Shown one piece after another: positions 26,714-36,183 of a DNA stretch of 64,000 bases. Source of the stretch: CAYXLW01 sp964466055. Lineage in GTDB: Bacteria > Patescibacteriota > Gracilibacteria > GCA-2401425. How positions within the stretch are numbered: position 1 is the stretch's first letter; each line of letters begins with the position of its first letter. Where the stretch lies: positions 124,001 to 188,000 of the forward strand of contig CAYXLW010000001.1 in the NCBI GenBank assembly GCA_964466055.1. Reading direction: 5' to 3'. The notes beneath the pieces are model-generated. The model worked only from the letters and a program-made list of their open reading frames with translations. It was not told the origin of the DNA and did not search any database. A program made the translations under genes and the position numbers.

Positions 26714-27601
26714 TTAATTTGAAAAATCTAAAATCTTAAAATTATTTTTTTGTAGATATTCATCAGTTACTTCATAAAGAACTGGTGCGAAATTAGTAGT
26801 AATTTTTTCTATTTTCTCTATTTTTCCATTAACTTTTATTTCTCTGTAAATTTCATTATAGCGAAAATATCTTCCAAATCGTTTGATAAAAAAATGATTT
26901 TTTTCAAATAAGTGGTATTTTTGAATTATTCTATGAGAAGATAATATTTGTCCCTTTAGATGGTTTTCAGTAAGCCAGATTTTAAGTTGTAGTGGATATT
27001 TTGACGTGTTCTTTAATTTTAAATCGATAAAGTTATACAAAATAGTAGCACCACTTCCAAATGGTAAAGTTCTCTCAGAATCAGGAAAAACATCCATTGA
27101 GTGATGATATCTTTCTATAGTTTCAATTGGAGTGTGTAAAAAAATCCAATAAAGTAAGTTTGATAATTGGCATAGTCCTCCTCCTAGTCCTTCAATAATT
27201 TTACCGTTTGAGAGAAGCATTCCATCAACATATCCATCTTTGTATTTTGGTTCACCGATAACTTCCCATAGTGAAAAAATATTATTTGGCTGTATAACTA
27301 CACTATTCAATTTATTAATGGCTTGTCTTAAGTTTACTATTTTTTGTTCTTGTAACTTCATATTATTATCTCCAAGTTTTCGCTTAAGAAGAGATTGATG
27401 TCTTGCAATAATACAGTCAAAAAATTCATTTTTTCTTTCATGCTTAATTCTAAAATTTAAGAAATTTTGAATATTTCTAATTAGTCGACGTAAAAAGATA
27501 ATAGGACTTTTTAGTCGTGGATATTTTTTAGAGAGTGCCACTCTTTTTGGTTTTTCATAATTATGTATATATCCAGCAATTTCTTTTTCTAATTTATTCA
27601 T
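26714..27601 (-). CDS. VanW family protein
   Basis: A 295-residue protein with the VanW domain: FNSVV-like region, FSLWEVIGEP with KYKDGYVDGMLLSNG, then the signature EGLGGGLCQLSNLLYW, followed by ERYHHSMDVFPDSERTLPFG and GSGATILYNFIDLKLKN. VanW occurs in some vancomycin-resistance clusters, but the protein is widespread and its reaction is unknown. The N-terminal ~85 residues are basic with no clear signal peptide, unlike longer VanW proteins with a peptidoglycan-binding domain. No van genes are nearby, so a resistance role should not be assumed. It lies 44 bases downstream of recR on the same strand. Confidence 0.88.
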   Translation of the reverse strand: MNKLEKEIAGYIHNYEKPKRVALSKKYPRLKSPIIFLRRLIRNIQNFLNFRIKHERKNEFFDCIIARHQSLLKRKLGDNNMKLQEQKIVNLRQAINKLNSVVIQPNNIFSLWEVIGEPKYKDGYVDGMLLSNGKIIEGLGGGLCQLSNLLYWIFLHTPIETIERYHHSMDVFPDSERTLPFGSGATILYNFIDLKLKNTSKYPLQLKIWLTENHLKGQILSSHRIIQKYHLFEKNHFFIKRFGRYFRYNEIYREIKVNGKIEKIEKITTNFAPVLYEVTDEYLQKNNFKILDFSN

Positions 27602-27645
27602 AAATAATTTTAATTTTTATATTCAAATTTTATATTTAGAATAAA

Positions 27646-28230
27646 TTATTTTCTGTCCTGCAATGCTCTTGCAAGAGTTATTTCGTCCGCATATTCAAGA
27701 GATGCTCCAGTTGGAATTCCTCTAGCTATGTGCGTAGTTTTTATATCTTTTGGAAGAAAATTTTCAATGTAATTTACAGTTGCTTCACCTTCTAATGTTT
27801 GGCTTAGGGCGAAAATAATTTCTTTAATTTCATTTTCTTTTACTCTACAGATCAATTCTGTAATCTTTAAATCTTGTGGTCTTATCCCATCAATAGGCGA
27901 AAGTACACCATGTAAAACATGATATCTACCTGAATAGATATTAGTTTTTTCAAGTGCAATAATATCAAAAACACTTTCTACTATGCATATTGTGCTACCA
28001 TCACGTTTATCACTTTTACAAATATTACATAATCCGCCATTGGAAAAACTTTGGCATTCATCGCAATAATGAAGGTTATCATCTAAATTATCTAAAATTT
28101 TTGCAAACTCTTTCTGTTTATTTTTACCTTGTTTTACAAGAAAGAATGCGAACCTTTGAGCAGTTTTCTCTCCTACTCCTGGTAATTTTTTAAATTGTTC
28201 AACGAGTTCTTCTAATGCTGAATTTAACAT
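27646..28230 (-). CDS. recR: Recombination mediator protein RecR
   Basis: Works with RecO/RecF to load RecA on gapped DNA. The helix-hairpin-helix is in LPGVGEKTAQRFAFFLVKQG (residues ~16-35). The zinc finger has CDECQSFSNGGLCNIC (C-x2-C...C-x2-C). The Toprim domain contains ICIVESVFDIIALEK and the C-terminal HIARGIPTGASLEYADEITL. The length of 194 residues is typical. It is transcribed towards vanW. dnaX, the usual neighbour, is far away in this window. Confidence 0.97.
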   Translation of the reverse strand: MLNSALEELVEQFKKLPGVGEKTAQRFAFFLVKQGKNKQKEFAKILDNLDDNLHYCDECQSFSNGGLCNICKSDKRDGSTICIVESVFDIIALEKTNIYSGRYHVLHGVLSPIDGIRPQDLKITELICRVKENEIKEIIFALSQTLEGEATVNYIENFLPKDIKTTHIARGIPTGASLEYADEITLARALQDRK

Positions 28231-28395
28231 AAAGTGATAAAAATTTTAAATGATAGATTTTAAATTAATGATTTACGACTGATGTCTGATTATTTTACTA
28301 AAAATATTAATCTTATAAATTGGTCATTAATTATTCCTCATTGTTCATTGTTTACTGTTTGTGTTATCTTTATTTACGAAAAGTTTAATTAAGAA

Positions 28396-29253
28396 ATGGG
28401 AAAATATACAGTCATTTTTGCAGGTACTCCAGATTTTTCTTGTCCAGCTCTTGAATCACTTATTCAAGATGATAGATTTAATGTTAAAGCCGTTATTTCT
28501 CAAAAAGATAAGCCAATTGGGAGAAAGCAAATTGTTATGCCAACTCCGGTTAAAAGATTTGCTTTAAAATATGGTATTCCTATTTTTCAGCCAGAAAAAT
28601 TAAATGAGATCAAAGAAAAAATCGGAGAGATAAAACCAGATTTTTTTGTTGTCATTGCCTACGGTCAAATTATACCTGAGGCAATTTTAAAAATTGCTAA
28701 ATGGAATATCAACCTTCATGGCTCAATTTTGCCTAAATATAGAGGAGCTTCTCCTATTCAATCTGCTTTATTGAACGGAGATAAGGAAACTGGTTTATCT
28801 GTTATGAATATTGAGAAAAAAATGGATGCAGGGGCTGTTTATAGAACTTATAAAATCCATATTTTACCTGAAGATAATTCAGAAACGGTCTTTAATAAAC
28901 TTATGGACTTGAGCAAATATTTACCTGAAGATCTCAACGAAATTGCCAATGGTTTAGAACCGATTCCTCAAGACGAATCAATAGCAACTTATTGTAAAAA
29001 AATTGAAAAGAAAGATGGGGAAATTGATTTTGAAAATGAAATTGCAGAAGAAATTTTTAATAAAATGAAAGCTTTCACTCCGTGGCCTGGAGTATTTTTT
29101 ATTCATAACGGTAAACGTGTAAAAATTCTTTCTGGACTTATTGATAAAGATAAAGGGATTAAAACTAAGAAAGATTTTTTTCTTCCTTTAAAGGTTTTGC
29201 CTGAAGGGAAGAAGGAGCAAAGTTATGAGGAGTGGGTGAGGAATAATAGCTAA
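28396..29253 (+). CDS. fmt: Methionyl-tRNA formyltransferase
   Basis: Formylates initiator Met-tRNA. Marks are IFAGTPDFSCPALESL at the N-terminus, the catalytic segment INLHGSILPKYRGASPIQSA with Asn and His of the folate-binding active site, and KKMDAGAVYRTYKI. The C-terminal tRNA-binding domain is short: after FTPWPGVFF about 50 residues remain, ending in LKVLPEGKKEQSYEEW, so the protein is 285 residues rather than the usual ~310. The start ATGGGAAAATA follows AAGAA; a promoter TTGTTC-17-TTATCT may lie just upstream. Confidence 0.94.
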   Translation: MGKYTVIFAGTPDFSCPALESLIQDDRFNVKAVISQKDKPIGRKQIVMPTPVKRFALKYGIPIFQPEKLNEIKEKIGEIKPDFFVVIAYGQIIPEAILKIAKWNINLHGSILPKYRGASPIQSALLNGDKETGLSVMNIEKKMDAGAVYRTYKIHILPEDNSETVFNKLMDLSKYLPEDLNEIANGLEPIPQDESIATYCKKIEKKDGEIDFENEIAEEIFNKMKAFTPWPGVFFIHNGKRVKILSGLIDKDKGIKTKKDFFLPLKVLPEGKKEQSYEEWVRNNS

Positions 29254-29261
29254 GTTATTCC

Positions 29262-29347
29262 CTCCACAAAGTGGAGCCCTTGGCTCTTGTCGGGAATCTA
29301 TGCTGTTGAGTTGCTTATCTGAAAGATTCTGGGCAAGCCAGAATGAC
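29262..29347. repeat. Palindromic intergenic repeat region (family A) after fmt
   Basis: A perfect hairpin CTCCAC-AAA-GTGGAG (29262-29276) is followed by a family A palindrome, GATTCTGG (29325-29332) with CCAGAAT (29338-29344) and ending GAC. A similar palindrome lies at 26692. The stretch between fmt and the tmRNA promoter holds only these repeats. Confidence 0.55.
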
Positions 29348-29375
29348 CATTTTTGTTTCTTATTATTCAAGAAGC

Positions 29376-29403
29376 TTGTTTCTTCAATGAGTTTTGTTAT
29401 AAT
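29376..29403 (+). promoter_or_regulatory. Promoter of the tmRNA gene
   Basis: TTGTTT (29376-29381), 16 bases, TATAAT (29398-29403). The mature tmRNA 5' end is 24 bases downstream of the -10 box. Confidence 0.65.
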
Positions 29404-29426
29404 GGAAGTCCGCTCTTTTACAAATC

Positions 29427-29885
29427 GGGGGTGACATGGATTTTGACAGAAGTGATTCGAATTTATATATTGCAATTCGGTGGGTGTTCGGCGACACCGT
29501 TATTAATCTACGAACAAAAATAAGTGCTAAACACACTGGAAAAGTTTTCAATAAATTTGCACGTTTTGCTGATGACGTATTTGCTCCTGTAGTAAATAGG
29601 GAATTTGCTTATGCTGCTTAGTTTTGAAAACAAAGCGACCTGACTATTAACTCGGGTCCCGTCCTGAATAAAATTTTGTTGAGGTTTTATTTATGGGCGT
29701 AACTTTCTCAACTGCGTTTATAAATCTACCAGCTGAAGGTTTATGAATTTAATTAATCAGCCTTGGCTCAGTATGCTTTTTGTTTATTTTTTATCTACTA
29801 AGTCGAGAATTTAAAATAAACTACAATTGTAGATGTGTATGAATTCCATTTTTGGACGCGGGTTCGATTCCCGCCACCTCCACCA
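29427..29885 (+). ncRNA. ssrA: tmRNA (transfer-messenger RNA)
   Basis: Rescues stalled ribosomes with SmpB. The 5' end GGGGGTG (29427-29433) pairs with CACCTCC near the 3' end, which closes with ACCA (CCA encoded, 29883-29885). The T-arm reads GGGTTCGATTCCC. The tag frame is open to TAG at 29619-29621 and ends EFAYAA, an Ala-rich protease signal. The likely resume codon is GCT at 29526, after AAATAAGT, giving a tag of 31 residues beginning AKHTGKVF, longer than the usual 8-15. GC-rich blocks after the tag (for example ACTCGGGTCCCGTCC) fit pseudoknots. The 459-nt length is slightly long. An accessory island begins right after the 3' end. Confidence 0.96.
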
Positions 29886-29937
29886 ATATTTATTTAAAGC
29901 CATTTATGGCTTTTTTGAGGTTAGTTTTTAAATAAAA

Positions 29938-30037
29938 TGTATGCAATATGTATATAATATGTATGCAGTATATATATTATCTTGTTTTTCTTATTAAATG
30001 TATATATAATGTACATGTATTATACATATAATATATA
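29938..30037. repeat. AT-rich low-complexity repeat after the tmRNA
   Basis: About 100 bases built almost only from ATGTATATAA-like units, partly palindromic (TGTACATGTA and similar). It directly precedes the Fic gene and could act as its promoter or be a scar of insertion next to the tmRNA. Confidence 0.5.
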
Positions 30038-30043
30038 TATCCT

Positions 30044-31378
30044 ATGGATTTATTTAAATTGCCTAAACCAGATTTTGATAAAGTTTCCAAAGATAAAAGT
30101 GAAATTTTTGATGAACTTTTTTCCAATAGACTTTTAATCCCAACAATTAAGGTTATTGATGATGAAAATTACTACTATTGGGATAAATTGAAACATAAAA
30201 CACCAGCAGATTTAGAGCCAGAAGAATTTTGGATGATGGTTAAGTTTATAAGAAAATCTAGCGCAATAAAAACTGTTATTAAAGACGATAGTGGTAATTT
30301 CTTCACTTGGGTAAAACTTCCAAGATTAGAAGAGGTTTTTCATAATATTGATCTAAATACAGGAGGGAATCTTTTTACCAATAAAGATGATTTAAGCGAA
30401 GAAGAAAAATTAAAGTTTATTGCTAGAGGAGTGATGGAGGAATCTATTGCCTCATCTCAATTAGAGGGAGCGCATACTACAAGAAAAATTGCTAAGCAAT
30501 TTTTAAGAGAGGGGAGAAAGCCTGCCAATAATTCTGAGAGAATGATTTTAAATAATTATCAAACAATGCTTGCAATTGAAAATGAATATAAAGATAGAAA
30601 GCTAGATTTAGCAATGCTTTTTGAATTACATAATATGCTTACGAAGGGGACAATTCCAGAAAAGGAAGAAGGAAGATTTAGAAAGGATGAGGAGGAAATT
30701 GTTGTGCAAGATAAGATAACCGATGTGATTTATCATGTACCACCAAAAATAGATTTTGTGGAAAAGGAAATAGCGGATTTGATTAAATTTGCAAACGATG
30801 AAACTGATGAGCTTTTTGTGCATCCGATTATCAAGGCAATTATGTTGCATTTTTGGATTGGGTATTTACATCCCTTTACAGATGGTAATGGAAGAATTGC
30901 AAGGTTGTTATTTTATTGGTATTTACTAAGACATGGATATTGGGCTTTTGCTTATTTGCCTATCTCAAAAATTATTAAAAGGTCTCCTGCCCAATATGGC
31001 AGAGCTTATGTTTACTCTGAACAAGATGATTTAGATTTAACATATTTTATAGATTACAATGTTCGAAAAATTGAGTTAGCTATTAAAGATTTTGAATCTT
31101 TTTTAATAAAACAATCAAAAACAAATAAAAAAGCCTACATAATTCTTAAGAAGGAATACGGGTTTAATAATAGGCAAATTAATTTGTTACAATTTTTTTG
31201 GAAAAAACCTGAAGACCGAACATCCATAAAAGTACATATGAATATTAATAATATTGCTAGACTGACTTCTTATCATGACCTTAAAGATTTGGAGAAGAAA
31301 GGCTTTCTTTATAAGATTAAAGAGGGTAGGGATGTTTTTTATTATGCTACGGGGAAAATTAAAGAATTACAATTTTAG
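30044..31378 (+). CDS. Fic family protein (class II, auto-inhibited)
   Basis: Fic enzymes usually transfer AMP to target proteins. The active-site motif HPFTDGNGR is intact at residues 276-284 with the catalytic His276. An inhibitory motif of the form S-x3-E-G (S137 to G142, in SIASSQLEGAH) lies N-terminal to the Fic core, which defines class II and implies auto-inhibition by a glutamate finger. The N-terminal ~110 residues resemble the DUF4172-like region of such proteins, and the C-terminus has a winged-helix-like segment (YHDLKDLEKKGFL). Length 444. It begins just after the tmRNA and AT-rich repeat and precedes the restriction-modification fusion, so a role in defence or addiction is plausible but not shown. 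Confidence 0.9.
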   Translation: MDLFKLPKPDFDKVSKDKSEIFDELFSNRLLIPTIKVIDDENYYYWDKLKHKTPADLEPEEFWMMVKFIRKSSAIKTVIKDDSGNFFTWVKLPRLEEVFHNIDLNTGGNLFTNKDDLSEEEKLKFIARGVMEESIASSQLEGAHTTRKIAKQFLREGRKPANNSERMILNNYQTMLAIENEYKDRKLDLAMLFELHNMLTKGTIPEKEEGRFRKDEEEIVVQDKITDVIYHVPPKIDFVEKEIADLIKFANDETDELFVHPIIKAIMLHFWIGYLHPFTDGNGRIARLLFYWYLLRHGYWAFAYLPISKIIKRSPAQYGRAYVYSEQDDLDLTYFIDYNVRKIELAIKDFESFLIKQSKTNKKAYIILKKEYGFNNRQINLLQFFWKKPEDRTSIKVHMNINNIARLTSYHDLKDLEKKGFLYKIKEGRDVFYYATGKIKELQF

Positions 31379-31626
31379 AAATAAAAATATAGTTCTGTTA
31401 ATTCATATTCATTTTTTTAAAAACAGATTTTAAAGTTTTTAAAGGATTAGGAGCTGTTATTTTTCCAAGGTACGATTCCAAAAAAGTTGTCTGTAGTTGA
31501 GGATATTAAAATGGCAAAGTGGCGATTGAATAAAGGTAGATAAACAAAAAGTTTTAGAAAAGTAAAATTGGTTTGGAGAAAGATATATACAACGAGTAGA
31601 ATTTTGATCGAATTTAACAGGAAAAA

Positions 31627-34600
31627 ATGAAAGAATTTATTGTCCGATATTTCTCTGATTTTCAGCGGAAATTTGCGTCTGGGATTGCAACAGAACACAC
31701 TTACCGTGCGGATATTGAGAATCTTTTGCGAAAGATTGCACCAGAAGTTGAGCCGACGAATGAAGCTCGCCGAATTAAATGCGGTGCACCTGATTTTGTG
31801 CTAACGAAAAAGCAAATTCCGCTGGGCTACATTGAAGCCAAAGACATTTTGCCTGGGATTTTGGATAAAAAAGAAACGCAAGTTCAAGTGAAAAAGTATT
31901 TTGATGGTGGACTTGGTTACAATTTTATTCTCACGGATTACAATGAATTTCGTTTTTACCGAAATAATGAAATAGTAGAAATAGTAAGACTGGGGGAATT
32001 ATATGGAAGTACATGGGAAGCAAATGAAAACTCATTTGAGAAACTTGTTTTTCTTCTTAAAAACTTCTGTTCGTTTCAGGGGCAAACGATGAAGTCTTCT
32101 AAAAAACTTTCGGAGATGATGGCAGGAAAGGCGCGGATGATTAAAAATTCTATTTTTGCAGCCCTGAATGATGAAGAAGATCGTGGAGGAGATTTACGCG
32201 GACAGTTTGAAACTTTTAAAAAGGTACTCATTCATGATTTGAATGAAGAGCAATTTGCGGATGTGTATGCGCAAACGATTACTTATGGACTTTTTGCAGC
32301 GCGACTCCATGACACCACACTTGCTGATTTTAGCCGTTACGAAGCGGCAGAGAGATTGAAGAATCCCCCTTTTCTTCGGCACTTTTTTGCGCAGATTGGA
32401 GCGGTGAATCTTGATACTCGTGTGAGTTGGATTGTGGATGATTTGGTGGAGCTGTTTCGTTCTTGCGATGTGCGAGAGATTCTTTCGGTGTATGGAAAAT
32501 CAACACGCCGAAATGATCCGATGGTGCATTTTTACGAGGATTTCTTGAGTGCGTATGATTCCAGTTTACGAAAAGCCAGAGGGGTTTGGTACACGCCCGA
32601 ACCGGTGGTTGATTTTATTGTTCGGTCTTTGGATGAAATTTTACAAACAGAATTTGGCATTGCTGACGGCTTGGCGAGCAGTGAGAAGATTGAAAAAGAT
32701 GTGATGCAGCAGGGAAAAAAGGTGAAAAAATCGTTTCACAAGGTGCAAATTTTAGACCCGGCTACGGGGACGGGGACTTTTTTGGCTCGGGTGATGAAGC
32801 AGGTGCACAGCCATTTTGAAAGCATGCCTGCAATGTGGCCTGCGTATGCGGCAAAAGACTTATTGCCACGGCTGAATGGTTTTGAAATTTTGATGGCGAG
32901 TTACGCGATGGCGCATTTGAAGTTGGAGCTTTTGCTCGATGAACTTGGCGGACAGACGGATAAAAAGGAGCGCTTTCATATTTTTTTAACGAACAGTTTG
33001 GAGGAACCGCACAGTGAGGAGCCGAATTTGTTTGGAATGTTGCGGTGGCTGAGTGAGGAGGCGCAGGAGGCGAATGAGATTAAAACAAACACGCCGATTA
33101 TGTGCGTGCTAGGCAATCCGCCGTATGCAGTAAGCAGTTCCAATGCTTCGATGGATGAATTTGGCAAAAGAACTTGGATTGGTAAATTATTGGAAGATTA
33201 CAAAAAAGATTTGAATGAGAAAAAGATCAATCTTGATGACGATTATATCAAGTTTTTGCGCTACGCAGAGCATTTTATCGAGAAGAACGGAAGCGGAGTG
33301 GTGGCAATGATTACGAACAATTCGTTCCTTGATGGGGTAACGCATCGACAAATGCGAAAACATTTACTTGAAACTTTCGACAAGGTGTTTGTGTACGATT
33401 TGCATGGAAATGCAAAGAAAAAGGAAACTTGCCCAGATGGAAGCAAAGACGAAAATGTGTTTGATATTATGCAGGGTGTTTCCATTAGTCTTTTCGTAAA
33501 AACGACTTCTTCAAAAAAACTGGGGAAGATTTTTCATTATGATTCTTTTGGACGGAGGAAAGAAAAATACGAAAAACTGGAAGACCAAGGCTTTGTAAAC
33601 ACGCCATGGAAAGAACTGGAAGTGAAAGAACCGTATTATTTCTTTGTGCCAAAGGATTTTGGAGCAGAGAAAAAATACAATCGAGGTTTTTCAATTTCAG
33701 AAATTTTTTCAATTTTTTCTTCAGGAATTGAAACACAAAAAGATTCTGTCGCAATCCAGTTTTCACAAAATGAAATAGAGACAATTCAAAACGACTTTCA
33801 AAATCTTTCACAGGAAGAATTGGCAAAAAAATACTCTTTAGAAGATGGAAGAGACTGGAAGATTGAGTGGGCAAAAAATGATGTGCAAAATGAAAATGCA
33901 AAAATAACTGATATTTTGTATCGTCCATTTGATGTGCGAAAAACAATTTATTCAGGAAAGACAAAGGGATTTATGAGCTATCCAAGGAATGAAGTAATGC
34001 AACATGCTGCGAATAAACAAAATATTTGCCTAATAGCAAAAAGAGGAATGCCTGAATTAAATTCGGCGATGTGTTTTCTTTCAAAAAAAATCATTGATCG
34101 TCGCGCATGGTCTTGTCCTGGCATGCAAGGAGCAGAACAACTTTTTCCGTTGTATCTCTATCCCGACTCAAACCAAAATTCTCTTTTAGATTCACCAACT
34201 CGAACGCCAAACCTGAATCCTGAAATTTTGGCACACATTGATGAGAAATTAGGAATGAAATTTGAGGTGGATTTCTCTCCAGAAGACCTTTTTGACTACA
34301 TTTACGCCGTTTTGCATTCGCCAAAATACCGCGAAACTTACAAAGAGTTTTTAAAAATTGATTTCCCTTGCGTCCCCTTTGATGTTTCTGCCGAAACATT
34401 CAAAAAAATGGTCGTTTTAGGTACGGAACTCCGCAAACTCCATTTACTCGAATCGCCTTTACTTTCCCAAAACCAGCCAAAATACCTTGGTGAAGGAAAT
34501 AATGTTGTAGATAAGCCAATATTAAAAAATAATCAAGTCTGGATCAACGACGGACAGTATTTTGACAGCGTTCCCGAAATCGCTTGGAACTTTTTCATCG

Positions 34601-35412
34601 GTGGCTACCAGCCAGCACAAAAATGGCTCAAAGACCGCAAAACTCGCGCTCTCGACCGTGAAGATGTAATGCACTACCAAAAAATGGTGGTTGCTTTGCG
34701 AGAAACGGCAAGGGTTATGGTGGAGATTGATGAGGTTTTTAATATATTAAAAGGAACAGAAAAGCAGGATACAGTGGACGTAAATACAGAAGATGATTTT
34801 AATATGCCAACTATTATTGATCTCGATGAAATCAAAAAACAAATTCCAGGATATAGCCCAGAAAAAGCTGATGATTTTCATGAACTATCTGCAAAAATTG
34901 CGAATAAGATTTTTGATACACGTTTAAAGGAGATTAAAAATCAAAATATTGTTTTAATGTGCGGGGGGAGTGCTTCTGGAAAATCTGAGTTTTTGGCTAA
35001 ATTTTTGCCAGAAGATTTTACGGGTATTGTATTTGACTCTACATTTTCCACTACAAATGGAGCAGAAATAAAGATAAAAAACATCCTTCAATCTCAAAAT
35101 ACTCCAGTTATTTGCCTTATTTTACCTGCGAATATCAAAGATGCTTTTACCGCATTTCACAATCGTGAAAGAAAAATTCCAGAACATCGTTTTTATGAAA
35201 CGCATTCTGGAGCAAGGGTTGTGGCTTTATGGATCGCAGAAAATTATTTAGATATTGAAATCTTGGTATACGAAAACCAATATGATCTAAAAGATATAGA
35301 AGAAGAAGAGTTGCCATATAAACGAAAAACGTTTTTGAATTATAAAGAATTACTAGAATTTTTAAAAGAAATTCAATATACTCCAGAAGAAATCTATAAT
35401 CTCGTACAATGA
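31627..35412 (+). CDS. Type ISP/IIG-like restriction-modification protein fused to a C-terminal P-loop kinase
   Basis: A 1261-residue fusion. Residues 1-~150 carry a probable PD-(D/E)XK nuclease (D56 in GAPDFVL, E70-x-K72 in GYIEAKD). An adenine-N6 methyltransferase follows: motif I LDPATGTGTF (376-385) and motif IV NPPY (497-500). A target-recognition/C-terminal region runs to VALRETARVMVEIDEV (~1037), the usual family end. A second module then begins, with IPGYSPEKADDFHELSAKIA and a Walker A GGSASGKS (1113-1120), resembling zeta-toxin-type P-loop kinases. Base composition is visibly more GC-rich than the neighbours to about 34730, then returns to the AT-rich background exactly at the fusion. 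The stop overlaps the next gene by 4 bases (ATGA). The 248 bases upstream hold only a short broken frame. Confidence 0.85.
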   Translation: MKEFIVRYFSDFQRKFASGIATEHTYRADIENLLRKIAPEVEPTNEARRIKCGAPDFVLTKKQIPLGYIEAKDILPGILDKKETQVQVKKYFDGGLGYNFILTDYNEFRFYRNNEIVEIVRLGELYGSTWEANENSFEKLVFLLKNFCSFQGQTMKSSKKLSEMMAGKARMIKNSIFAALNDEEDRGGDLRGQFETFKKVLIHDLNEEQFADVYAQTITYGLFAARLHDTTLADFSRYEAAERLKNPPFLRHFFAQIGAVNLDTRVSWIVDDLVELFRSCDVREILSVYGKSTRRNDPMVHFYEDFLSAYDSSLRKARGVWYTPEPVVDFIVRSLDEILQTEFGIADGLASSEKIEKDVMQQGKKVKKSFHKVQILDPATGTGTFLARVMKQVHSHFESMPAMWPAYAAKDLLPRLNGFEILMASYAMAHLKLELLLDELGGQTDKKERFHIFLTNSLEEPHSEEPNLFGMLRWLSEEAQEANEIKTNTPIMCVLGNPPYAVSSSNASMDEFGKRTWIGKLLEDYKKDLNEKKINLDDDYIKFLRYAEHFIEKNGSGVVAMITNNSFLDGVTHRQMRKHLLETFDKVFVYDLHGNAKKKETCPDGSKDENVFDIMQGVSISLFVKTTSSKKLGKIFHYDSFGRRKEKYEKLEDQGFVNTPWKELEVKEPYYFFVPKDFGAEKKYNRGFSISEIFSIFSSGIETQKDSVAIQFSQNEIETIQNDFQNLSQEELAKKYSLEDGRDWKIEWAKNDVQNENAKITDILYRPFDVRKTIYSGKTKGFMSYPRNEVMQHAANKQNICLIAKRGMPELNSAMCFLSKKIIDRRAWSCPGMQGAEQLFPLYLYPDSNQNSLLDSPTRTPNLNPEILAHIDEKLGMKFEVDFSPEDLFDYIYAVLHSPKYRETYKEFLKIDFPCVPFDVSAETFKKMVVLGTELRKLHLLESPLLSQNQPKYLGEGNNVVDKPILKNNQVWINDGQYFDSVPEIAWNFFIGGYQPAQKWLKDRKTRALDREDVMHYQKMVVALRETARVMVEIDEVFNILKGTEKQDTVDVNTEDDFNMPTIIDLDEIKKQIPGYSPEKADDFHELSAKIANKIFDTRLKEIKNQNIVLMCGGSASGKSEFLAKFLPEDFTGIVFDSTFSTTNGAEIKIKNILQSQNTPVICLILPANIKDAFTAFHNRERKIPEHRFYETHSGARVVALWIAENYLDIEILVYENQYDLKDIEEEELPYKRKTFLNYKELLEFLKEIQYTPEEIYNLVQ

Positions 35413-35693
35413 AAACTATCAAACTTTCATCGCATAAAAAAGGCACTATTGCTGTAAAAAAGTATGTTCAAGCGGTAAAGGGGCAACATGTTGTTCCCTC
35501 TCCAGATGGGTGGAAAGTGAAAAAAGAAGGAGCTCAAAAAGCAAGTAAAATTTGCGTAACACAGGCAGAGGCAATGGAATATGCAAAAAAATTAGCGAAA
35601 ATTCAAAAAGCAGAACTTTTTGTCCATGGAAAAAATGAAAGAATTCGTGAACGCAACTCATATGGAAATGAATCATTCCCACCTCGAGGATAA
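35409..35693 (+). CDS. DUF2188-like small protein, translationally coupled
   Basis: A 94-residue basic protein whose start overlaps the stop of the preceding fusion gene (ATGA), so it is probably made by coupled translation. Family marks are HVVPSPDGWKVKKEGAQKAS, an acid/Ala-rich helix with QAEAMEYAKKLAKIQKAELF, and the end HGKNERIRERNSYGNESFPP, matching the DUF2188 pattern (a Gly-Trp-x-Val-Lys core and a C-terminal Arg-Glu-x-Asn-Ser-Tyr-Gly). The function of the family is unknown. Coupling to a zeta-kinase-like module suggests an antitoxin or regulator, but this is inference. Confidence 0.75.
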   Translation: MKTIKLSSHKKGTIAVKKYVQAVKGQHVVPSPDGWKVKKEGAQKASKICVTQAEAMEYAKKLAKIQKAELFVHGKNERIRERNSYGNESFPPRG

Positions 35694-35703
35694 TTTCTTA
35701 AGG

Positions 35704-35730
35704 ATGGAGCAACTCTCAGAGTTGCTCCAT
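35704..35730. terminator. Perfect palindrome after the DUF2188-like gene
   Basis: ATGGAGCAACTCT (35704-35716) is perfectly complementary to AGAGTTGCTCCAT (35718-35730). It lies between two convergent genes (35693 on plus, 35750 on minus), so it may terminate both, although neither side has a good T-run. Confidence 0.55.
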
Positions 35731-35882
35731 TAACGGTAAAATGCCTTAATTATTCCACGTAAGAATATGCACAACATGTAGATAAAACTTCCCACATAAA
35801 AAGATCCATATTTGCATTTGGTTCATCCTTAAGCTCCATTAAACGGGTATGAACAGCTAAAGCAAGTGGAGGCAATGAGTCC

Positions 35883-36041
<159 letters not shown>

Positions 36042-36183
36042 TGTTTCACTCACTTTATTAAATTATAGGTAATTGTACCTATTATACGATATATGTCAAC
36101 AGTTTTTTTCTTAAAATTATCCCATTGAACCCAAAACACCTTTTACCTATAATGCAGACAGTTTATCGCTTAATTTATAAACT

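Noticed and set aside
26714..27601. Vancomycin-resistance gene
   Set aside because: VanW alone, without vanHAX or vanRS neighbours, does not indicate resistance.
31379..31626. Short coding remnant before the restriction-modification gene (ending MAKWRLNKGR)
   Set aside because: It is only about 30 residues after an in-frame stop, has no start, and is too short to support.
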